In this document: piece by piece, positions 6,698-8,604 of the stretch
How positions within the stretch are numbered: position 1 is the first letter of the stretch
Layout: each line of letters begins with the position of its first letter
NCBI GenBank assembly: GCA_027451565.1
Contig: DAIDJC010000134.1
Coordinates: forward strand, 1 to 8,604
Origin: Limisphaerales bacterium
GTDB taxonomy: Bacteria; Verrucomicrobiota; Verrucomicrobiia; Limisphaerales; UBA11358
Direction: 5' to 3'
Length of the DNA stretch: 8,604 nucleotides
The notes under the pieces: generated by a model
Told to the model about the DNA's origin: nothing
The model's database searches: none
Seen by the model: only the letters and a program-made list of their open reading frames with translations
Made by a program: the position numbers and the translations under genes

Positions 6698-7294
6698 TTA
6701 GTGGGAGGCAGCGGATGATGGGGGCAGCTCTGTGATTTGGAGATTTCGAAATTCGAAGGGTTTGCCTTCCGCTTGCAGCCCAATGAATCCTGTGGCGGGT
6801 TTTAAGTCTTCATAGGTCCAGGCCTTTTTCCCATTCACGGAAAGGGTCAGCCGTGTGCCGCGAGCCTCGATCCGGAATGTGACCCATTGGCCGGCGGGGA
6901 CCGGGGGCACGCCGGAAGGGATCAGGCGCTTGGGGCCTTCCAGCAATTCCCCAATTCCGGTTTGCTTCGTGTTGATTTGCCAGACGTTGTCGGGCCATGG
7001 GTTGCCGGTTAGTCCGGCCCGGACAAAAATGCCGCTGTTATAGCCTTTTTCCAAGCCGCGCCAATCCACGGTGAGAATGAAATTGCCATGGATTTGGACG
7101 GATCGCAGCCAGCCCCGGCCTTTTTCGAGGTGGATGACTCCGTTGGTTGCGGAGAATTGGGCTGATTGCATGGTGACCCATCCATCCAGGTTGGAGCCGT
7201 TGAACAGCGGCACGGTTTGCGCCGCGGGCAGCGCTGTGGCAGAAAGGGCCGAAAAAGCCATCCATGCGCCGAGGATGGGGGCAATGAGTTTCAT
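6698..7294 (-). CDS. Secreted DUF1080 (3-keto-disaccharide hydrolase family) protein
   Basis: A 198-residue protein with a signal peptide (MKLIAPILGAWMAFSALSA, cleavage near residues 22-25) followed by one DUF1080 domain of LamG-like beta-sandwich type. Family marks are LFNGSNLDGW near the start, LTVDWRG, YNSGIFVRAG in the middle, a GQWVTFRIEARG strand, LTLSVNGKKAW and the closing GFIGLQAEGKPFEFRNLQI. The length is normal for a single-domain member. DUF1080 proteins are very abundant in Verrucomicrobiota and Planctomycetota. The domain is annotated as 3-keto-disaccharide hydrolase after a few characterised members; many others are untested and some may only bind glycans. The gene starts 17 bases after the kduD stop, so it should share its transcript, tying it to uronate catabolism. 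A direct pectin role is an inference. The upstream gap is AT-rich and lacks a Shine-Dalgarno. A stem-loop follows the stop. Confidence 0.85.
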   Translation of the reverse strand: MKLIAPILGAWMAFSALSATALPAAQTVPLFNGSNLDGWVTMQSAQFSATNGVIHLEKGRGWLRSVQIHGNFILTVDWRGLEKGYNSGIFVRAGLTGNPWPDNVWQINTKQTGIGELLEGPKRLIPSGVPPVPAGQWVTFRIEARGTRLTLSVNGKKAWTYEDLKPATGFIGLQAEGKPFEFRNLQITELPPSSAASH

Positions 7295-7311
7295 GGGTGA
7301 TGATTTAAAAA

Positions 7312-8088
7312 TCAGCGTCCCAACCAGCCCCCGTCAATATTTAAAACGGAGCCATTGAGATAATCTGCGCCAGAAGAGGCGAGGAAAACACAGGCATCGG
7401 CTATGTCCCCGGGTTGACCCCAGCGGCCTTCGGGGATGCGGTCCAGAATGGCGCGGTTACGGTTGGGGTCCTCACGAAGGGAGCGGGTGTTTTCCGTGGT
7501 GATATAACCCGGGGCGATGGCGTTGATGTTCATGCGCTGGGCGGCCCATTCATTGGCCAGGGCTTTGGTGATGCCCAGGATTCCGTGTTTGCTGGCGGCG
7601 TAGGCGGGAACGGTGATGCCGCCCTGGAAGGATAAAAGGGAGGCGATGTTGATGATTTTGAGCCGCGCATTTTGGCTGGAACCATTCCGGCCTTCATTCA
7701 GCCACCATCGGGCCGCAGCCTGGCAGAGAAAAAAAGGAGTGGAGAGATTGATGGCCAGGACGGCGTTCCAGTCGGCCTCGGAAAAATCCACTGCGGGGGC
7801 GCGGCGGATGATTCCGGCATTATTCACCAGCACATCCAGGCGTCCGGCACGGGACACAACCTGCCGGACCAGGTTCATGCATTCCTGGCTGGTCCCGGAG
7901 CCCAAGTCTGCCTGGATGGGTTCAAAACGTCCGCCCTGTTCGGATACGGCCTTGGCGGTGGCATCGAGGTCGCCCCGGGCCACCCCGGCAACAATGGCCC
8001 CCTCGCGGGCGAAAGCCGTGCAAACAGCCTGGCCTATTCCGCGGCTGGCCCCGGTCACCACCACCACTTTGTCTTGAAAAGATTTCAT
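7312..8088 (-). CDS. kduD: 2-dehydro-3-deoxy-D-gluconate 5-dehydrogenase (KduD), SDR family
   Basis: A 258-residue classical short-chain dehydrogenase, matching KduD of pectin degraders in length and in signature stretches outside the general SDR core. The nucleotide-binding TGASRGIG lies at 12-19, NNAG at 89-92, and the catalytic tetrad is N114, S150, Y163 and K167. KduD-specific blocks are NAGIIRR, IASLLSFQGGI, NAIAPGYITTENT, ILDRIPEGRWG and the final DGGWLGR. The enzyme interconverts 2,5-diketo-3-deoxygluconate and 2-keto-3-deoxygluconate with NAD(H) in the cytoplasm, the step after KduI. Its ATG overlaps the kduI stop as ATGA (8085-8088), which implies translational coupling. An insertion of about eight residues (around NGSSQNAR, 135-142) sits between the helix after NNAG and the IINIAS strand, compared with the E. 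coli sequence as I recall it. Gluconate 5-dehydrogenase is the main alternative, but the adjacent kduI decides for KduD. Confidence 0.93.
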   Translation of the reverse strand: MKSFQDKVVVVTGASRGIGQAVCTAFAREGAIVAGVARGDLDATAKAVSEQGGRFEPIQADLGSGTSQECMNLVRQVVSRAGRLDVLVNNAGIIRRAPAVDFSEADWNAVLAINLSTPFFLCQAAARWWLNEGRNGSSQNARLKIINIASLLSFQGGITVPAYAASKHGILGITKALANEWAAQRMNINAIAPGYITTENTRSLREDPNRNRAILDRIPEGRWGQPGDIADACVFLASSGADYLNGSVLNIDGGWLGR

Positions 8089-8604
8089 TGCAAATCCAGG
8101 GGTTTGACGGCGTCCATGTCATCAAAGACCTGATTTTCACCCGCCATTCCCCAGATGAACTTATAGTGGGATGTGCCGCATCCGCAATGAATGGACCAGT
8201 TGGGGGAAAGCGCGCCCTGCTGGTCATGAACGAAAAGGTGCCGGGTGGATTGCGGTTCGCCCATGAAATGGGACACCACGCCATCCTGGAGATCGAAATA
8301 AAAATAAATTTCGGTCCGGCGCCAGTGCGTGTGCGGCGGGAAAGAGTTCCACACGTTGCCAGGCTCCAGAGCGGTGTAGCCCATGACCAACTGGCAGCTT
8401 TTGATGCCGCCAGGGTGGATGAGTTTATAAATCGTGCGCTTGTTGGAAGAGGTTTGCGATCCCAGGGCCACCGGCGAGGCATCCCGGGATTTCAAGAGCG
8501 CCATCGGCAGCCGGGAATGCGCCGGGCAGCTTAGAAAATAAAACCTGGACGGCTCCGCCGGGTTGCGGCTGAAAAAGGATACCTCGCGCGTGCCAACGGG
8601 CAGG
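8085..8604 (-). CDS. kduI: 5-dehydro-4-deoxy-D-glucuronate isomerase (KduI), C-terminal part
   Basis: The frame is open on the minus strand from the right edge of the window to the stop at 8085-8087, giving 172 residues of a protein that is about 278 long in E. coli. The N-terminal third lies beyond the window, and the internal ATG at 8502-8504 is not the start. Identifying stretches are RTIYKLIHPGGIKSCQLVMG, GNVWNSFPPHTH, IYFYFDL, HFMGEPQSTRH, SPNWSIHCGCGT and FIWGMAGENQVFDDMD. KduI is a cupin-type zinc enzyme. The metal ligands HTH (8325-8333), Glu (8310-8312) and the His of SIH (8187-8189) correspond to E. coli His196, His198, Glu203 and His245, so the enzyme should be active. It isomerises 5-keto-4-deoxyuronate from lyase and GH105 action to 2,5-diketo-3-deoxygluconate, the KduD substrate. 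Its stop overlaps the kduD start by ATGA. It is the first visible gene of the minus-strand operon. Confidence 0.95.
   Translation of the reverse strand, partial: LPVGTREVSFFSRNPAEPSRFYFLSCPAHSRLPMALLKSRDASPVALGSQTSSNKRTIYKLIHPGGIKSCQLVMGYTALEPGNVWNSFPPHTHWRRTEIYFYFDLQDGVVSHFMGEPQSTRHLFVHDQQGALSPNWSIHCGCGTSHYKFIWGMAGENQVFDDMDAVKPLDLQ

Noticed and set aside
7672..8534. Plus-strand frames of about 150 codons opposite kduD and kduI.
   Set aside because: Both are antisense to strongly conserved enzymes and have no signature of their own.

Overview
This window is a pectin (polygalacturonate) utilisation locus. The source is most likely a member of the Verrucomicrobiota, probably of the Pedosphaera/Limisphaera type. 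The best clue is the C-terminal segment of the secreted protein at 1013-3196, an LSWPADHxGWxLxxQTN-type module ending in FIRLVYP, which I recall as common in secreted proteins of that group. Starts without a clear Shine-Dalgarno sequence and a moderately high GC content fit but prove little. The phylum assignment is an inference from memory, not from a search.

Layout. Bases 1-138 carry a minus-strand fragment of a recN-like DNA-repair ATPase gene, unrelated to everything else. It runs directly into a plus-strand GH28 (polygalacturonase-family) gene within a segment of about 20 bases that makes sense for both genes. This looks like a chimeric join (assembly artefact or illegitimate recombination), so the first GH28 gene has lost its true N-terminus. 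Next on the plus strand come a second, complete multidomain secreted GH28 protein (1013-3196), a good intrinsic terminator (3275-3309) and a KDPG aldolase gene (3336-3986). Convergent to these, on the minus strand and read from right to left, are kduI (partial, running off the right edge), kduD (ATGA overlap with kduI), a small secreted DUF1080 protein, and, after a 204-base gap, a secreted GH105-DUF4861 fusion protein (4106-6493).

How the genes fit together. The two GH28 enzymes would cut polygalacturonan outside the cytoplasm. The GH105 domain would release the unsaturated uronate from oligogalacturonides made by lyases encoded elsewhere. That sugar rearranges to 5-keto-4-deoxyuronate (DKI). 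KduI isomerises DKI, KduD reduces the product to 2-keto-3-deoxygluconate (KDG), and after phosphorylation by a KDG kinase not seen here, KDPG aldolase splits KDPG into pyruvate and glyceraldehyde 3-phosphate. A pectate lyase, the KDG kinase, a transporter and a regulator are absent and may lie outside the window.

I see no tRNA, rRNA, CRISPR array, insertion sequence or phage gene. Apart from the recN join, the chemistry is that of known families. The less understood parts are the DUF4861 fusion, the DUF1080 gene inside a uronate operon, and the control of the aldolase gene behind a terminator.
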